Positions 35,750-46,355 of a stretch of DNA of 64,000 nucleotides are shown here, piece by piece. Origin of the DNA: an uncultured Clostridia bacterium (GTDB lineage Bacteria > Bacillota > Clostridia > TANB77 > CAG-508); contig CALXCE010000001.1 in the NCBI GenBank assembly GCA_944386725.1, positions 84,162 through 148,161 on the forward strand. Reading direction: 5' to 3'. Numbering within the stretch: position 1 is the stretch's first letter; each line of letters starts with the position of its first letter. Made by a program: the position numbers and the translations under genes. The notes under the pieces were generated by a model. The model did no database searches. It had not been told where the DNA came from and saw only the letters and a program-made list of their open reading frames with translations.

Positions 35750-35777
35750 AATCTACTCCTTTTTTTATTTCTTTGTA

Positions 35778-35829
35778 TGACATTATGTCAGTATAATTGT
35801 TATATATCACTATTCTGACATCGTGTCAA
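35778..35829 (-). promoter_or_regulatory. tetR promoter with two operators
   Basis: Promoter on the minus strand: TTGACA (35829-35824), 17 bases, TATATA (35806-35801). Palindrome TGACATCGTGTCA (35816-35828) overlaps the -35 and TGACATTATGTCA (35778-35790) lies just beyond the expected start. Centres are 38 bp apart. Confidence 0.75.
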
Positions 35830-35939
35830 TAGTTTTTTATATTTTTTTTACCTTTTTAATGTAAAAAAGATTAGTTTTATTTCAAACTAATCTAGCCTCT
35901 GCATTACAATTTCTTTTTGTACATAAAATTATCTTCTTT

Positions 35940-37823
35940 TTATTTCGCCATAATTTCGCAAACTAAATTACTAATTTCGGTTGGATTTTCAACTGCTAGT
36001 CCTTCAATTAGTCTTGCTTGTGCATATAAAACTTTAGTATATTTTTTTAATTTTTCTTTATCTTCTTTGTAAAGTTCTTTTAATTTCTTTGTTATTTCGT
36101 GTTTTTCATTAATCTCTAATACAGTTTGTGCTTTAATTCCTTGGTTGTTTGGCATAGCATTTAAGGTTTTTTCCATCTCCACAGATATAGCTCCTTCACT
36201 GCTTAAGCAAACAGGATGATTTTTTAGTCTATGCGTAAATCGAATATCTTGTACTTCATCTTTTATGGCTTCTTTCATAGCTTCAAACATTTCTTTATTT
36301 TCTTCATTTGCTTTTTTTAGTTCTTCTTTTTCTGTCTCACTATCTAAATCCAAGTTGTCGCTACATATGTTTTGGAAAGTTTTTTCTTCATAATTCATTA
36401 ATACTTGGAAAACAAATTCATCTACATGATCTGTTAAATATAAAATTTCATATCCTTTGTCTTTTAATACTTCTACTTGTGGTAATAAATCTATCTTATC
36501 TACTGTTTCACCACAAGCATAATAGATTACTTTTTGATTTTCTTTCATTCTTTCTACATATTCTTTTAACGTGACTAATTTCTTTTCTGTTGATGAATAA
36601 AATAATAATAAATCTTTTAGTTTATCTTTATTCATTCCATAATTATCATAAGTTCCATATTTTAATTGTAATCCAAAATTCTTAAAGAATTGTTCATACT
36701 TATCTCTATCATTTTTTAATAAATTTTCTAATTCTGATTTTATTTTATTCTCTATGTTTCTAGCAATCACTCTTAATTGCCTATCATGTTGTAGCATTTC
36801 TCTAGATATATTTAAAGATAAATCTTCACTATCTACTAATCCTTTTACAAATCCGAAATAATCAGGTAGTAAATCTTCACATTTTTCCATAATCAATACA
36901 CCATTTGCATACAATTGTAACCCTTTTTCATATTCTTTGGTGTAATAATCATATGGTAAATGGGATGGAATATATAATAAGCTATTGTATTTGTATTGTC
37001 CTTCCACTGCTGTATGAATTACTTTTAAAGGTTTTTCATAATCATGGAATTTCTCTGTATAAAAACTTTCATATTCTTCTTCTGTAATCTTTTTCTTGTT
37101 CTTTTTCCAAATAGGAGTCATTGAGTTAATGGTTTCTATTTCTTTCACTTGCTCGTATTCGTTTTCCGTTCCCTCTTTTTTATGACTGTGCTCTACTTCC
37201 ATTTGAATTGGATAACGAATATAATCAGAATATCTTTTTATGATTTCTTGTATTGTGTAAGACTCTAAAAATTGGCTATACTTTTCTTCTTCTGAGTCCT
37301 CTTTTATGTGTAATGTGATTTTTGTACCAACTTCTTCTTTTTCACAAGGTTCTATGGAATATCCACTTACCCCTTTCGATTTCCAACAATAGGCTTTATC
37401 GCTATCTACTGATTTGCTTTCTACCGTTACTAAATCACTTACCATAAAGGCAGAATAAAATCCTACTCCAAATTGTCCTATAATATCAATATCTTTTTTC
37501 TTTTCATTCTCTTCTTTAAAATTAAGTGAACCACTCTTTGCAATCGTTCCTAAATTTTTGTCTAGTTCTTCTTCTGTCATACCACATCCATTATCTGTTA
37601 TAGTAAGTAATCTTTCCTCTTTGTCTAAATCAATTCTAATTTTTAAATCCTCTTTGTTAATTTTTAATTTCTTGTCAGTTAGTGAACGATAATATAACTT
37701 ATCAATTGCATCACTTGCATTTGAAATTAATTCTCTTAAAAAGATTTCTTTGTTTGTATAAATAGAATTAATCATTAATTCTAATAACCTTTTAGATTCT
37801 GCTTTAAATTGTTTGTTTCCCAT
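35940..37823 (-). CDS. htpG: Chaperone HtpG (Hsp90)
   Basis: 627-residue Hsp90 chaperone. The N-terminal GHKL ATPase has [21 protein letters not shown] and [13 protein letters not shown]; the middle domain has the catalytic-loop Arg region (NISREMLQ), and the C-terminal dimerisation domain follows. Its first 20 bases overlap the end of the upstream kinase-like gene. Confidence 0.97.
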   Translation of the reverse strand: MGNKQFKAESKRLLELMINSIYTNKEIFLRELISNASDAIDKLYYRSLTDKKLKINKEDLKIRIDLDKEERLLTITDNGCGMTEEELDKNLGTIAKSGSLNFKEENEKKKDIDIIGQFGVGFYSAFMVSDLVTVESKSVDSDKAYCWKSKGVSGYSIEPCEKEEVGTKITLHIKEDSEEEKYSQFLESYTIQEIIKRYSDYIRYPIQMEVEHSHKKEGTENEYEQVKEIETINSMTPIWKKNKKKITEEEYESFYTEKFHDYEKPLKVIHTAVEGQYKYNSLLYIPSHLPYDYYTKEYEKGLQLYANGVLIMEKCEDLLPDYFGFVKGLVDSEDLSLNISREMLQHDRQLRVIARNIENKIKSELENLLKNDRDKYEQFFKNFGLQLKYGTYDNYGMNKDKLKDLLLFYSSTEKKLVTLKEYVERMKENQKVIYYACGETVDKIDLLPQVEVLKDKGYEILYLTDHVDEFVFQVLMNYEEKTFQNICSDNLDLDSETEKEELKKANEENKEMFEAMKEAIKDEVQDIRFTHRLKNHPVCLSSEGAISVEMEKTLNAMPNNQGIKAQTVLEINEKHEITKKLKELYKEDKEKLKKYTKVLYAQARLIEGLAVENPTEISNLVCEIMAK

Positions 37824-38436
37824 TTTTGATTCCTTCTTTCTTTTTATAAATCTCTACTATTAAATCTACTGTTGCATCTATTCCTAAAACACTTGAATCG
37901 AAGCAAAAATCATAATCTTTTTTATCTCCCCAAACATGATTTTTATTTACATATTCATAATATTTTTTTCTTTGCTTATCAACTTGTTTTAGTTTATGAA
38001 AAGCCTCTTGATAAGAAAGTGTTTCGATTTTCATTTTTCTTTTAATTTTAAAATCTAAATCATTAGAGTATATAAAAATATTAATAACATTTTTCTTGTC
38101 TTTTAAAATATTGTTTGAGTTTCTTCCTAGAATAACGCAAGATTCATTTTGTGCTAAATCTATAATTGTTTTGCTAATCATCATTTGATATTTATCATCT
38201 TCAAAAGCCGCTTCACAATCATTTGAATTTAATAAATTCATTGCTTTTAAGATACTATTTCTTTTGGTTTCATCATATTGCTCTAATTTTGTATAATTGC
38301 AGTTATTCTTCTCATATGTTTTTTGTAATAATTCTTTATCATAAAAATTTATATTTAACCTTTTTGCAACTTCTTTTCCTATGTATTTTCCTCCAGAGCC
38401 ATATTCTCTTCCTATTGTGATAACTACATTATTCAT
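37804..38436 (-). CDS. Cytidylate kinase-like family protein
   Basis: 210 residues of the cytidylate-kinase-like (AAA_26) family found in Firmicutes: [20 protein letters not shown] (P-loop GREYGSGG), a small substrate-binding helix region and [15 protein letters not shown]. The family's substrate is not established. It overlaps htpG by 20 bases and follows the ABC exporter pair, so the four genes are probably co-transcribed. Confidence 0.87.
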   Translation of the reverse strand: MNNVVITIGREYGSGGKYIGKEVAKRLNINFYDKELLQKTYEKNNCNYTKLEQYDETKRNSILKAMNLLNSNDCEAAFEDDKYQMMISKTIIDLAQNESCVILGRNSNNILKDKKNVINIFIYSNDLDFKIKRKMKIETLSYQEAFHKLKQVDKQRKKYYEYVNKNHVWGDKKDYDFCFDSSVLGIDATVDLIVEIYKKKEGIKNGKQTI

Positions 38437-38453
38437 ATATGTCCCTCCTATAT

Positions 38454-40669
38454 TTACAATTCAAATTGGCTATTATATAAATCTGCATAAAATCCATTTT
38501 GCTCCATTAATTCTTCGTGATTTCCTTGCTCAATAATATTTCCATCTTTCATTACTAAGATTAAATCTGCATTTTTAATCGTGGATAGTCTATGTGCAAT
38601 AATAAAAGATGTTTTTCCTTCTGTCAGTTTATCCATTGCTTTTTGTACCAATTCTTCTGTTCTTGTATCCACATTAGAAGTCGCCTCATCTAATATTAGA
38701 AATGGTGCATCTTGTAAAATACCTCTTGCGATAGTAAGTAATTGTTTTTGTCCTGCAGATATGCTATCATTATCGGAAAGTTCTGTGTCATATCCATGTG
38801 GCAGCGTTTTTATAAAATGGTCTAATCCTATTGTTTTACAAACTTCTTTTACTTTTTCATCACTTATATTTTTATTATTATAAATAATATTTTCTTTTAT
38901 GGTTCCATTAAATAGCCAAGTATCTTGTAATACCATAGTAAATAAATTATGTATATTTTCTCTCGTTAATTCTTTTGTCGATATTCCATCTATTTTAATA
39001 TCTCCTGAATTGATATCATAAAATTTCATAAGTAAATTTACCATTGTTGTTTTTCCTGCACCGAGTCGGTCCCACAATAGCAACTTTTTGTCCTGGTTTC
39101 GCTTGAGCACTAAAGTTCTTTATGGTTGGTTTGTCATTATTATCATATTGGAAAACAACATTTTGAAATTCTATATTTCCTTTTACTTCTTGCTTATTTA
39201 ATACTCTTGTTATTTCTTTTTGGTCTGACATTTCTTCTTCATCAAGAAATTCAAATACTCTTTCACTGGCTGCTGCAGTTGATTGTAATTGGGTCATTGC
39301 TTGTGCTATTTGTGATAATGGATTGGTAAATAATCTTACATAGGTAATAAAAGCTACAATAACACCAAATGATATCATATCGTTCATGGTTAATATAGCA
39401 CCCACAATACATACGGCAACATAACCAAAGTTACCAATAAAGTACATGATTGGTTGCATTAGCCCTGATAAGAATTGACTTTTACGGTTTGCTTCATTTA
39501 CTTGTTTATTGAGTTCATCAAATTTTCTGTCTGCTTCCTTTCTTCCATTATATACTTTTACCACATTTAAGCCAGAATAGATTTCTTCTATATGTCCATT
39601 TAATTTTCCCAGTTCTACTTGCCTTGCTACAAAGTATTTTTGTGATTTTCCTAAGATAAGGAACATCAATACAAATCCAATTAGACTCGAAAGAATCGCG
39701 GTAATAGCCATAATCCAGTTGGTATAAAACATCATAATAATAGTTCCAACAAATAGTGTTACACTACTTACTAAGGTTGCCAAAGACATATTCATAGATT
39801 GAGCTATGGTATCAATATCATTTGTTACTCTAGATAATACATCTCCAATTGAGTTTCTATCAAAATATTTAAGTGGTAACTGATTAATTTTTACAGAAAT
39901 TCTGCTTCTTAAAGTTTTCGCAAATTTATTTGCTACATCTGTCATAGCTAGTGATTGAATATAGGTAAATAAAGCACTTGTTATATATAACACTGCTAGA
40001 AATAATGCAATTTTTTTAATTGATTCGATATCCATAAATGGTTTTACTACCTCTTGTATCGAGGTTGGCATTTCATCTATTTTGGCATATAATTCTTCTG
40101 CTACCAAATTCTCTCCTACGGTACTCATAATGCTTAAAAATTGTATTTGGTCACTTGAACTAATCTTTGTTCCATCCATTTCAAATTCTGTAAACAATAC
40201 ATTCTGTATGCTTTCTGGTAATTCTAGTAAATACTTTATACTTTCATTTTCATTCGTAATTGTCTGCATTTTTCCCATTGTAGTTTGAAAAGTCTGTTTA
40301 TCTTCCATTGTTATTTCTTTCGAAGTCATAATCTCTGTTACTTTTTCTTGTATGGTTTCTTCATTCAAATTAACCGTAATATTTTTGGTTAGAGTTTCTA
40401 AATTATCTTTATTGACAACTAATCCTTCTGATATTTTATCTGTTAATTCTGATAATTTATTAGGAGCAATGATAGATAAGACAGAACCTAATATTGCTAG
40501 AATAAGTGCTATACTTATCAAAATTTTAAAAGCTTTTAATTCTTTAAATAGCCTTTTCATAGCTCCTTGGAAGTCTTTTGCTTTTTCTCCTGCTCCTCCT
40601 CCCATACCAGGTCCTCTCATACCTCTAGGAGGTCTAGGAGATCTATTTTCTTTATTTTCTATTCCGCAT
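38454..40669 (-). CDS. ABC exporter half-transporter, subunit B, with two +1 shifts at CGG
   Basis: Half of a heterodimeric ABC multidrug-type exporter, 737 residues after two skipped bases. The AGGAGG site precedes ATG CGG AAT AGA AAA TAA at 40669; skipping the C (G40666) opens the family N-terminus GIENKENRSPRPPRGMRGPG. The second break lies in Walker A: GGA CCG ACT CGG TGC; skipping the C (G39063) yields VAIVGPTGAGKTTMVN. Transmembrane domain about 30-450 with an unusual external insert of about 150 residues between helices 1 and 2, Q-loop, signature SAGQKQLLTIARG, Walker B FLILDEATSNVD. Pairs with the gene directly upstream. Confidence 0.9.
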
Positions 40670-42425
40670 CTTCTAATTCCTCCTTTGATAATTGGGATAA
40701 AGCTATTTGCTTATACACTTCACAGTTTTTTAATAATTCTTTATGGGTTCCTTGTCCTACACATTCTCCATTATCTAAAACTAGAATTTTATCGGCATTC
40801 ATAATGGTTCCTATTCTTTGTGCTACAATTAATGTGGTAGCATCTTTGGTATATTTCTTTAATTCTTTTCTTAAGATACTATCTGTTTTATAATCTAATG
40901 CTGAGAAACTATCATCAAAGATATAGATTTCTGGATCTCTTGCGATGGCTCTGGCAATAGATAATCTTTGTTTTTGTCCTCCCGATACATTGGTTCCACC
41001 TTGTGCCATATGGGTATTATATTGCTCCTCCATTTTTTCTACAAATTCTTTTGCTTGTGCTACTTCTATCGCCTTTTTTATCTTTTCTTCTGTAATTTTA
41101 TCTTTTCCATTTTCACCATAAGCGATGTTGTTATTTATAGTATCATTAAAAATTACTGCTTTTTGTGGTACGTATCCCAATTTATTATGTAAAAATTCTT
41201 GTTTATAATCTTTTACATTGACACCATCTACTAAAACTTTTCCATCTGTTACATCATAAAATCTTGGTATTAAGTTAATTAAACTAGATTTACCACTACC
41301 TGTTGAACCGATAAAGGCTACGGTTTCTCCTTTGTTTGCCTTGAAAGATATATTTTTTAATAAATATTCATCTGCATCTGGATATTTGAAAGATACATTT
41401 TTAAATTCTACAGTACCTCTTTCATTTGTTACATCTTGATTGATTTTTCCATCTTTTATGGTAATTTCTGTGTCTAATACTTCATTAATACGATTAGCAG
41501 ATACTTGTGCACGAGGCAACATCATAAATATCATAGCTAGCATCAAGAATGACATAATAACCTGCATAGCATAAGAACTAAATACTACCATATCACCAAA
41601 TAAAGCTAATTTATCTACCATTAATGCATCTTTGATTAGGTATGCTCCTATGAAATAAATACCAAGTGTTAAAAAATACATTACTAAATACATAACTGGT
41701 GAAAGCATAGCAAAAGCCTTTTGGTTAAATAATTGTTGATTTGTTAATTTGGTATTGACATTTTCAAATTTGTCTTCTTGATATTTTTCCGCATTAAAAG
41801 CTCTTACCACACGAATTCCTGTTAGGTTTTCACGAGTTACACCATTAATTTTATCGATTAATTTTTGTACAATTTTAAATTTTGGCATGATAATAACCAT
41901 TAATGTTACAATCACTCCTAATAATACAGCAACTCCCACTCCTGTAAGTGCACTCCATTGCCAACTTTTATTTAATATTTTAGTAATTGCCCAAATAGCT
42001 GTAATTGGTGCTTTTATCATAAGTTGTAGTCCCATTGCTATTAACATTTGTATTTGTGTGATATCATTTGTGGTTCTGGTAATCAAACTACTTGTTGAAA
42101 ATGCCTTTACTTCATTCATTGCTAAATTTTCTACTTTGTTAAATAATTTTTTTCTAACATTCATTGAGAAAATTGCAGAAATGTTAGAAATAAAATAGCC
42201 AACAATAACTGCTGAGACTAGACTACCTAATGCACATGCAATCATATAAACTCCGTTTTCAAGAATTTCACTCATCTGACTTCCTTCTGTTTGAACTAGA
42301 ACTGTTATTTCGGACATATAATCTGGCATTTTTAATTCCAACCAAACTTGCCCAGCAATTAAGATTAAAGATATTAGTGCTAATATCCATTCTTTTTTGC
42401 CTAAGCTTTTTAATAATTTAATCAT
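40659..42425 (-). CDS. ABC exporter half-transporter, subunit A
   Basis: 588 residues: six-helix membrane domain and an NBD with Walker A IGSTGSGKSSLIN, signature NVSGGQKQRLSIARA and IYIFDDSFSALD, where Asp replaces the catalytic Glu after Walker B. That makes this the degenerate-site subunit of a heterodimeric exporter (BmrCD/LmrCD type), the other carrying DEATS. Substrate unknown. The last codons overlap the start of subunit B, and the AGGAGG of B lies in the end of this gene. Confidence 0.93.
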   Translation of the reverse strand: MIKLLKSLGKKEWILALISLILIAGQVWLELKMPDYMSEITVLVQTEGSQMSEILENGVYMIACALGSLVSAVIVGYFISNISAIFSMNVRKKLFNKVENLAMNEVKAFSTSSLITRTTNDITQIQMLIAMGLQLMIKAPITAIWAITKILNKSWQWSALTGVGVAVLLGVIVTLMVIIMPKFKIVQKLIDKINGVTRENLTGIRVVRAFNAEKYQEDKFENVNTKLTNQQLFNQKAFAMLSPVMYLVMYFLTLGIYFIGAYLIKDALMVDKLALFGDMVVFSSYAMQVIMSFLMLAMIFMMLPRAQVSANRINEVLDTEITIKDGKINQDVTNERGTVEFKNVSFKYPDADEYLLKNISFKANKGETVAFIGSTGSGKSSLINLIPRFYDVTDGKVLVDGVNVKDYKQEFLHNKLGYVPQKAVIFNDTINNNIAYGENGKDKITEEKIKKAIEVAQAKEFVEKMEEQYNTHMAQGGTNVSGGQKQRLSIARAIARDPEIYIFDDSFSALDYKTDSILRKELKKYTKDATTLIVAQRIGTIMNADKILVLDNGECVGQGTHKELLKNCEVYKQIALSQLSKEELEDAE

Positions 42426-42487
42426 AATATTTTCCTTTCTTGTGCTTTCTTATTTTTTATTACATTAAAACAAATTATATGATATGG

Positions 42488-42518
42488 TTTTAGCATTATC
42501 GACTGTCGACTGCTAAAA
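42488..42518. promoter_or_regulatory. CIRCE-like palindrome upstream of the ABC exporter
   Basis: TTTTAGCA (42488-42495) and TGCTAAAA (42511-42518) flank TTATCGACTGTCGAC. The core TTAGCA-N15-TGCTAA has the spacing of the HrcA operator CIRCE and matches the site at 43144-43170. It is a degenerate match, and its role is unproven. Confidence 0.4.
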
Positions 42519-42549
42519 TTCACATTTTACTGTTTGCTTTTAAACTAAA

Positions 42550-42584
42550 AATTAGCAAGTAAGTTTTTTTACCTACTTGCTAAT
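42550..42584 (-). terminator. Terminator after hsp20
   Basis: On the minus strand ATTAGCAAGTA, loop, TACTTGCTAAT followed by TTTTTAG. It separates hsp20 from the exporter genes. Confidence 0.8.
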
Positions 42585-42611
42585 AGGATTTTGTCATTTT
42601 TTTATATATTA

Positions 42612-43034
42612 TTAATCATCAATTGGAATATATTTCTTGTCTGGCAATTCTTTTCTTTCTTGCTTTTTTGGGATTTGTAAATGTAAAGTTCCATTTTTAA
42701 ATGATGCCTTTATTTCATCTTCTGTAATATTATCTCCTATATAGAAACTTCGTGAGCATTCACCAAAATATCTCTCTTTACGTACAAATTTTCCTTCATC
42801 CTTTTCTTCTTTGTGTGAATCTGTTGTAGCATGAATTGTTAAATATCCATCTTCAATTTCAACTTTAATATCTTCTTTATTGTAACCTGGTAAATCAATG
42901 TCAACTAGATATTTGTCTTTTTTTTCTTTAATATCTGTCCTCATTAATTTAGTTTCTTCTCCATTGAAAAATGGATCTCTGAACATATCCTCCAACAAAT
43001 CAAATTCGTTCCTCCTTCTTGGTATCATCATCAT
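42612..43034 (-). CDS. Small heat-shock protein, Hsp20 family
   Basis: 140 residues; alpha-crystallin domain with YLVDIDLPGYNKEDIKVEI, the GTLHLQIPK strand (normally GxLxIxLPK) and a C-terminal IPI-like YIPIDD. ATP-independent holdase. An apparent CIRCE-type site lies 110 bases upstream, suggesting HrcA control. Ribosome binding site AAAGGAAG. Confidence 0.93.
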   Translation of the reverse strand: MMMIPRRRNEFDLLEDMFRDPFFNGEETKLMRTDIKEKKDKYLVDIDLPGYNKEDIKVEIEDGYLTIHATTDSHKEEKDEGKFVRKERYFGECSRSFYIGDNITEDEIKASFKNGTLHLQIPKKQERKELPDKKYIPIDD

Positions 43035-43143
43035 AATAAATCAACTTCCTTTCTTTTTATGTGTTGACACCATTTCTGGTAGCACATACATATTTTTATA
43101 AAAAGTATTTTTTACTTTTTACATTATTATTATATATCTTTTT

Positions 43144-43170
43144 TTAGCAATGTCAATAAGAGAGTGCTAA
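43144..43170. promoter_or_regulatory. CIRCE-like heat-shock operator
   Basis: TTAGCAATG-TCAATAAGA-GAGTGCTAA: the right half is the exact CIRCE half-site and the left half differs in three positions. It lies between hsp20 (-) and the LysM gene (+); hsp20 is the natural target. Confidence 0.7.
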
Positions 43171-43266
43171 AATTCACAAAACTTTCACATTAACATTTTC
43201 AAATTAATCTCATATTCTATTAATAGAAATTTTTAGATTTCTATAAAAACATAGAAAGGAATCAGA

Positions 43267-43992
43267 ATGGATCATTCAAATCTTATTTTATACACCATTA
43301 AGCCTGGTGATACTTTATATAATTTGGCGATTATGTATGGAACAACTGTACAAGATATTATAAATAACAACCTAGCATTAGATCCTTACAACTTGCCTAT
43401 TGGTCAACAGATTTATATTAATGCTTCTTCTCATAATCCTTATGATTATTGGTTGAGTATAAATCAACTTAACCTTATAGAAAACATGAATTTAGCATGG
43501 ATTGAGCATATTTTGTGGACTCGTATGCTTCTCATTAGTATTGCAGAAGATTTAAATGATTTAGATGCCACACAAAATCGTTTATTAAAAAATCCTAAAG
43601 ATATAGCTGATATCTTTAGAAAGTATTATGGAAATAATATTGCAAATACAATTCAAAAATTATTAACAGAGCATTTGGTTATTGGTAAGGATTTAATTGT
43701 TGCATTAAAAAACAAGAATGAAAAATTAGCTCAAGAATTAAATAAAAAATGGTATAAAAATGCTGATGATATGGCTAAGGCATTTAGTAGCATTAACCCT
43801 TTTTATCCCAAAGAACAAGTACGAAATATGTTATATGAGCATTTAAGATTGACTACTCAGGAAGTTTCAGCTCGTTTGAAAGGAGATTATTCTGCAGATA
43901 TTCGAGCTTACGATATGGTTCAAAAAGAAATTTTGGATATGTCACAATTTTTTGTAGATGGAATTGTACAACAATTTCCTAATAATTTTTAG
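43267..43992 (+). CDS. LysM-domain protein with helical C-terminal domain
   Basis: 241 residues. One LysM domain at residues 5-52 (YTIKPGDTLYNLAIMYGTTV, NLPIGQQIYIN) that binds peptidoglycan, followed by a helical domain (LAWIEHILWTRMLLISIAED and later PKDIADIFRKYYGNNIANTI) resembling uncharacterised Clostridia proteins. No signal peptide is visible, so it may act in the mother cell or spore envelope, or be exported another way. AAAGGAA site; followed by its own terminator. Confidence 0.82.
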   Translation: MDHSNLILYTIKPGDTLYNLAIMYGTTVQDIINNNLALDPYNLPIGQQIYINASSHNPYDYWLSINQLNLIENMNLAWIEHILWTRMLLISIAEDLNDLDATQNRLLKNPKDIADIFRKYYGNNIANTIQKLLTEHLVIGKDLIVALKNKNEKLAQELNKKWYKNADDMAKAFSSINPFYPKEQVRNMLYEHLRLTTQEVSARLKGDYSADIRAYDMVQKEILDMSQFFVDGIVQQFPNNF

Positions 43993-44005
43993 AATATAAA
44001 ATATG

Positions 44006-44065
44006 GCGGAAATTAGACTTTCTGGCAATTTACTTCGCTCAAGAAAATCTTAATTCCGCTTTTTC
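44006..44065 (+). terminator. Terminator after the LysM gene
   Basis: An imperfect 18-bp stem: GCGGAAATTAGACTTTCT with AGAAAATCTTAATTCCGC, followed by TTTTTCTCTTTT. Confidence 0.75.
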
Positions 44066-44103
44066 TCTTTTATCCAATCTTTTTTTGTTATACATTATAT
44101 TTT

Positions 44104-45334
44104 TTAATTCTGCTTATCTTTATACATATTTACTATATCTTTGAAACTCATTTTTGTACCATAATTTAATATTGCATTTGAATATATTTTTATAGCTACT
44201 TTTGCTATCACTAATATTGTAACAATTAAAATTACGATTGATATTGCGACATCTGTTGTGCTAGCTAATCCCATCATAATTCGAAAAGGCATACAAAATG
44301 GTGATGATATTGGGAACAAAGAAGCAAATAAGTTTAATTCACTTGTTGGATTCATCATAGTAAAGTAGGATAGATAAAATCCTATTACAGCTAATATAGC
44401 AACTGGTGTATTGGCTGATTGTATATCTTCTGGTTTACTTACTGTTGAGCCTGTTAAGGCATATAATAGACTGTATGTAAAATATCCTAATACAAAGTAT
44501 ATAATAGTAATAATTCCTAAATATGGTGTAATATTAGACATATCTAATACAGATTTTAGTAATTCTGGCTCTAAAAATGCTTTGGCACTTATTAATGCGG
44601 TTCCTACTATTAATAGCATTTGAATTAAACCAACCATTCCTATTCCTACTGTTTTTCCGAATCACAATTGTTCTTGGACTGGTTGATGTTATTAATGTTT
44701 CCATTATTTTAGATGTCTTTTCTGTTGTTATGGAACTTGATACTTGATATGCACAAAAATAGATTGCATAGAACAATGCTAATGACATTAACATCATGGC
44801 AAGTATATTTCCACTTGCTTTTTCTTCTTCTGTCTGTTCCAAGCTAAATTCAAAATTAGGTGTGATAGATTGCAACTGTTCTTGCGTTAATCCTAGTTTA
44901 CTAATTTGTATGTTTGAATATAGGGTATTGATGCTATTTACTAAAGTTTCTGGTACTTCTTCCATTAAATTTGTGTTTTCTACTATGTATCTTATTTTAA
45001 TGTTATTTTCTTGTTTTTCTATTATAATTGCTGATTCTATTTCTTCATTTTCTATTTTCTGTTTTATTTCATCATAAGAAAATTCTCCTGTTTCTATTTC
45101 ATATCCTAAATCGGCTTGTTTTAATAATTCTAGGTTACCTTCAAAAATATTTTGTTTATCTATGATTAAAAGTTTCTCCTCTAAGTCATTGTCTCCTTTT
45201 ACTGCTTTTATCATATTAGGAACATTAAATCCTATTACAATTAATATTAAAATAATTAATGTAGATATGATAAAAGATTTTCTTTTTAGCATCTCTTTTA
45301 TTGTAAATTTCATGACTGTTATTATATCTTTCAT
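44104..45334 (-). CDS. natB: ABC-2 type permease, NatB-like, read through a +1 shift at CGG
   Basis: Permease of a NatAB-type exporter, 409 residues after one skip. N-terminal helix ([20 protein letters not shown]), a large external domain, then five C-terminal helices. At codon 226 the frame reads GTG ATT CGG AAA and soon degenerates; skipping the C (G44659) gives ATT GGA AAA ACA, VIGKTVGIGMVGLIQMLLIV, into the remaining helices. Substrate uncertain; NatAB pumps sodium in Bacillus, but many relatives do not. Downstream of its ATPase gene by 69 bases. Confidence 0.9.
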
Positions 45335-45403
45335 TTTTCTATTCCTTTCTCTTTTATTCTAAAATTTAATTTTAAAAAGAAACAAGTATCGCTAAGCAAA
45401 ATT

Positions 45404-46291
45404 TTAGCTCACCTTCTCAATAAAAATATCATTAAGAGTTGGCTTTTTCACTTCAAACTTATTTACCTTTATGTCATTTTCAATTAATTTTCTTAAAAGC
45501 TTATGTGCCTTCTCTTCTTCTGCTATCTTTATTACATACTTATTATCTGTTTCATTTTCTATTTCTAATTCAAAATCTTTTATGTATTTACCTATATTTT
45601 CATTTACATCTATTTCTACTCTATTAGCAGGATATGTTTCTTTTATCTCTTTTAAGTTTCCTTGTAATACAGTTTTTCCTTTATTTAATATTAATATATC
45701 TCTGCAAAATTCTTCTATGGTTGCCATTTGATGTGCTGACATGATTACATATTTTCCATCTTTCACTAAATTAATTATAATATCTCTTAATATTTCTGTA
45801 TTGACAGGATCTAATCCACTAAATGGTTCATCCAAAACGACTAACTCTGGGTTATGTATGATTGCTGTCATAAATTGTATTTTTTGTGCATTTCCTTTTG
45901 ATAGTTTTTCTGCTGGCATTTGCAAGTATTCTTCTACTTTTAATTTCTTTGCCCACCTATTGATTGATTTTTCTGCTTCTTGTTTTTTCATTCCTTTTAA
46001 TTCTGCAAAATACATTAACTGGTCGAATATTTTTGTTTTTGGATATACTCCTCTTTCTTCTGGTAAATATCCAAAATTAACACTCTTTCTATCTACTGCT
46101 TTTCCCTTCCAAGTAATTTCTCCACTGTCTTTTTTGATAATTCCTAATAACATTCTAATGGTTGTTGTTTTCCCTGCTCCGTTTGTTCCAAGTAAGCCAT
46201 ATACTCCTGGTTTATCTAATGTTAAAGAAATATTATCAACTGCTTTCTTTCCTACAAATGATTTTGATACATTTTTTAATATTAAACTCAT
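45404..46291 (-). CDS. natA: ABC transporter ATP-binding protein, NatA-like
   Basis: 295 residues: Walker A LGTNGAGKTTTIRML, Q-loop region LPEERGVYPKTKIFDQL, signature LSKGNAQKIQF, Walker B VVLDEPFSGLD, then a C-terminal DUF4162-like domain typical of NatA-type ATPases. Partner of the permease downstream. Confidence 0.93.
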   Translation of the reverse strand: MSLILKNVSKSFVGKKAVDNISLTLDKPGVYGLLGTNGAGKTTTIRMLLGIIKKDSGEITWKGKAVDRKSVNFGYLPEERGVYPKTKIFDQLMYFAELKGMKKQEAEKSINRWAKKLKVEEYLQMPAEKLSKGNAQKIQFMTAIIHNPELVVLDEPFSGLDPVNTEILRDIIINLVKDGKYVIMSAHQMATIEEFCRDILILNKGKTVLQGNLKEIKETYPANRVEIDVNENIGKYIKDFELEIENETDNKYVIKIAEEEKAHKLLRKLIENDIKVNKFEVKKPTLNDIFIEKVS

Positions 46292-46355
46292 TTTATTTCT
46301 CCTTTTTTCAAGTTTTAGATATTATATCATAAAATTATTATGATTCCTATCTTTA

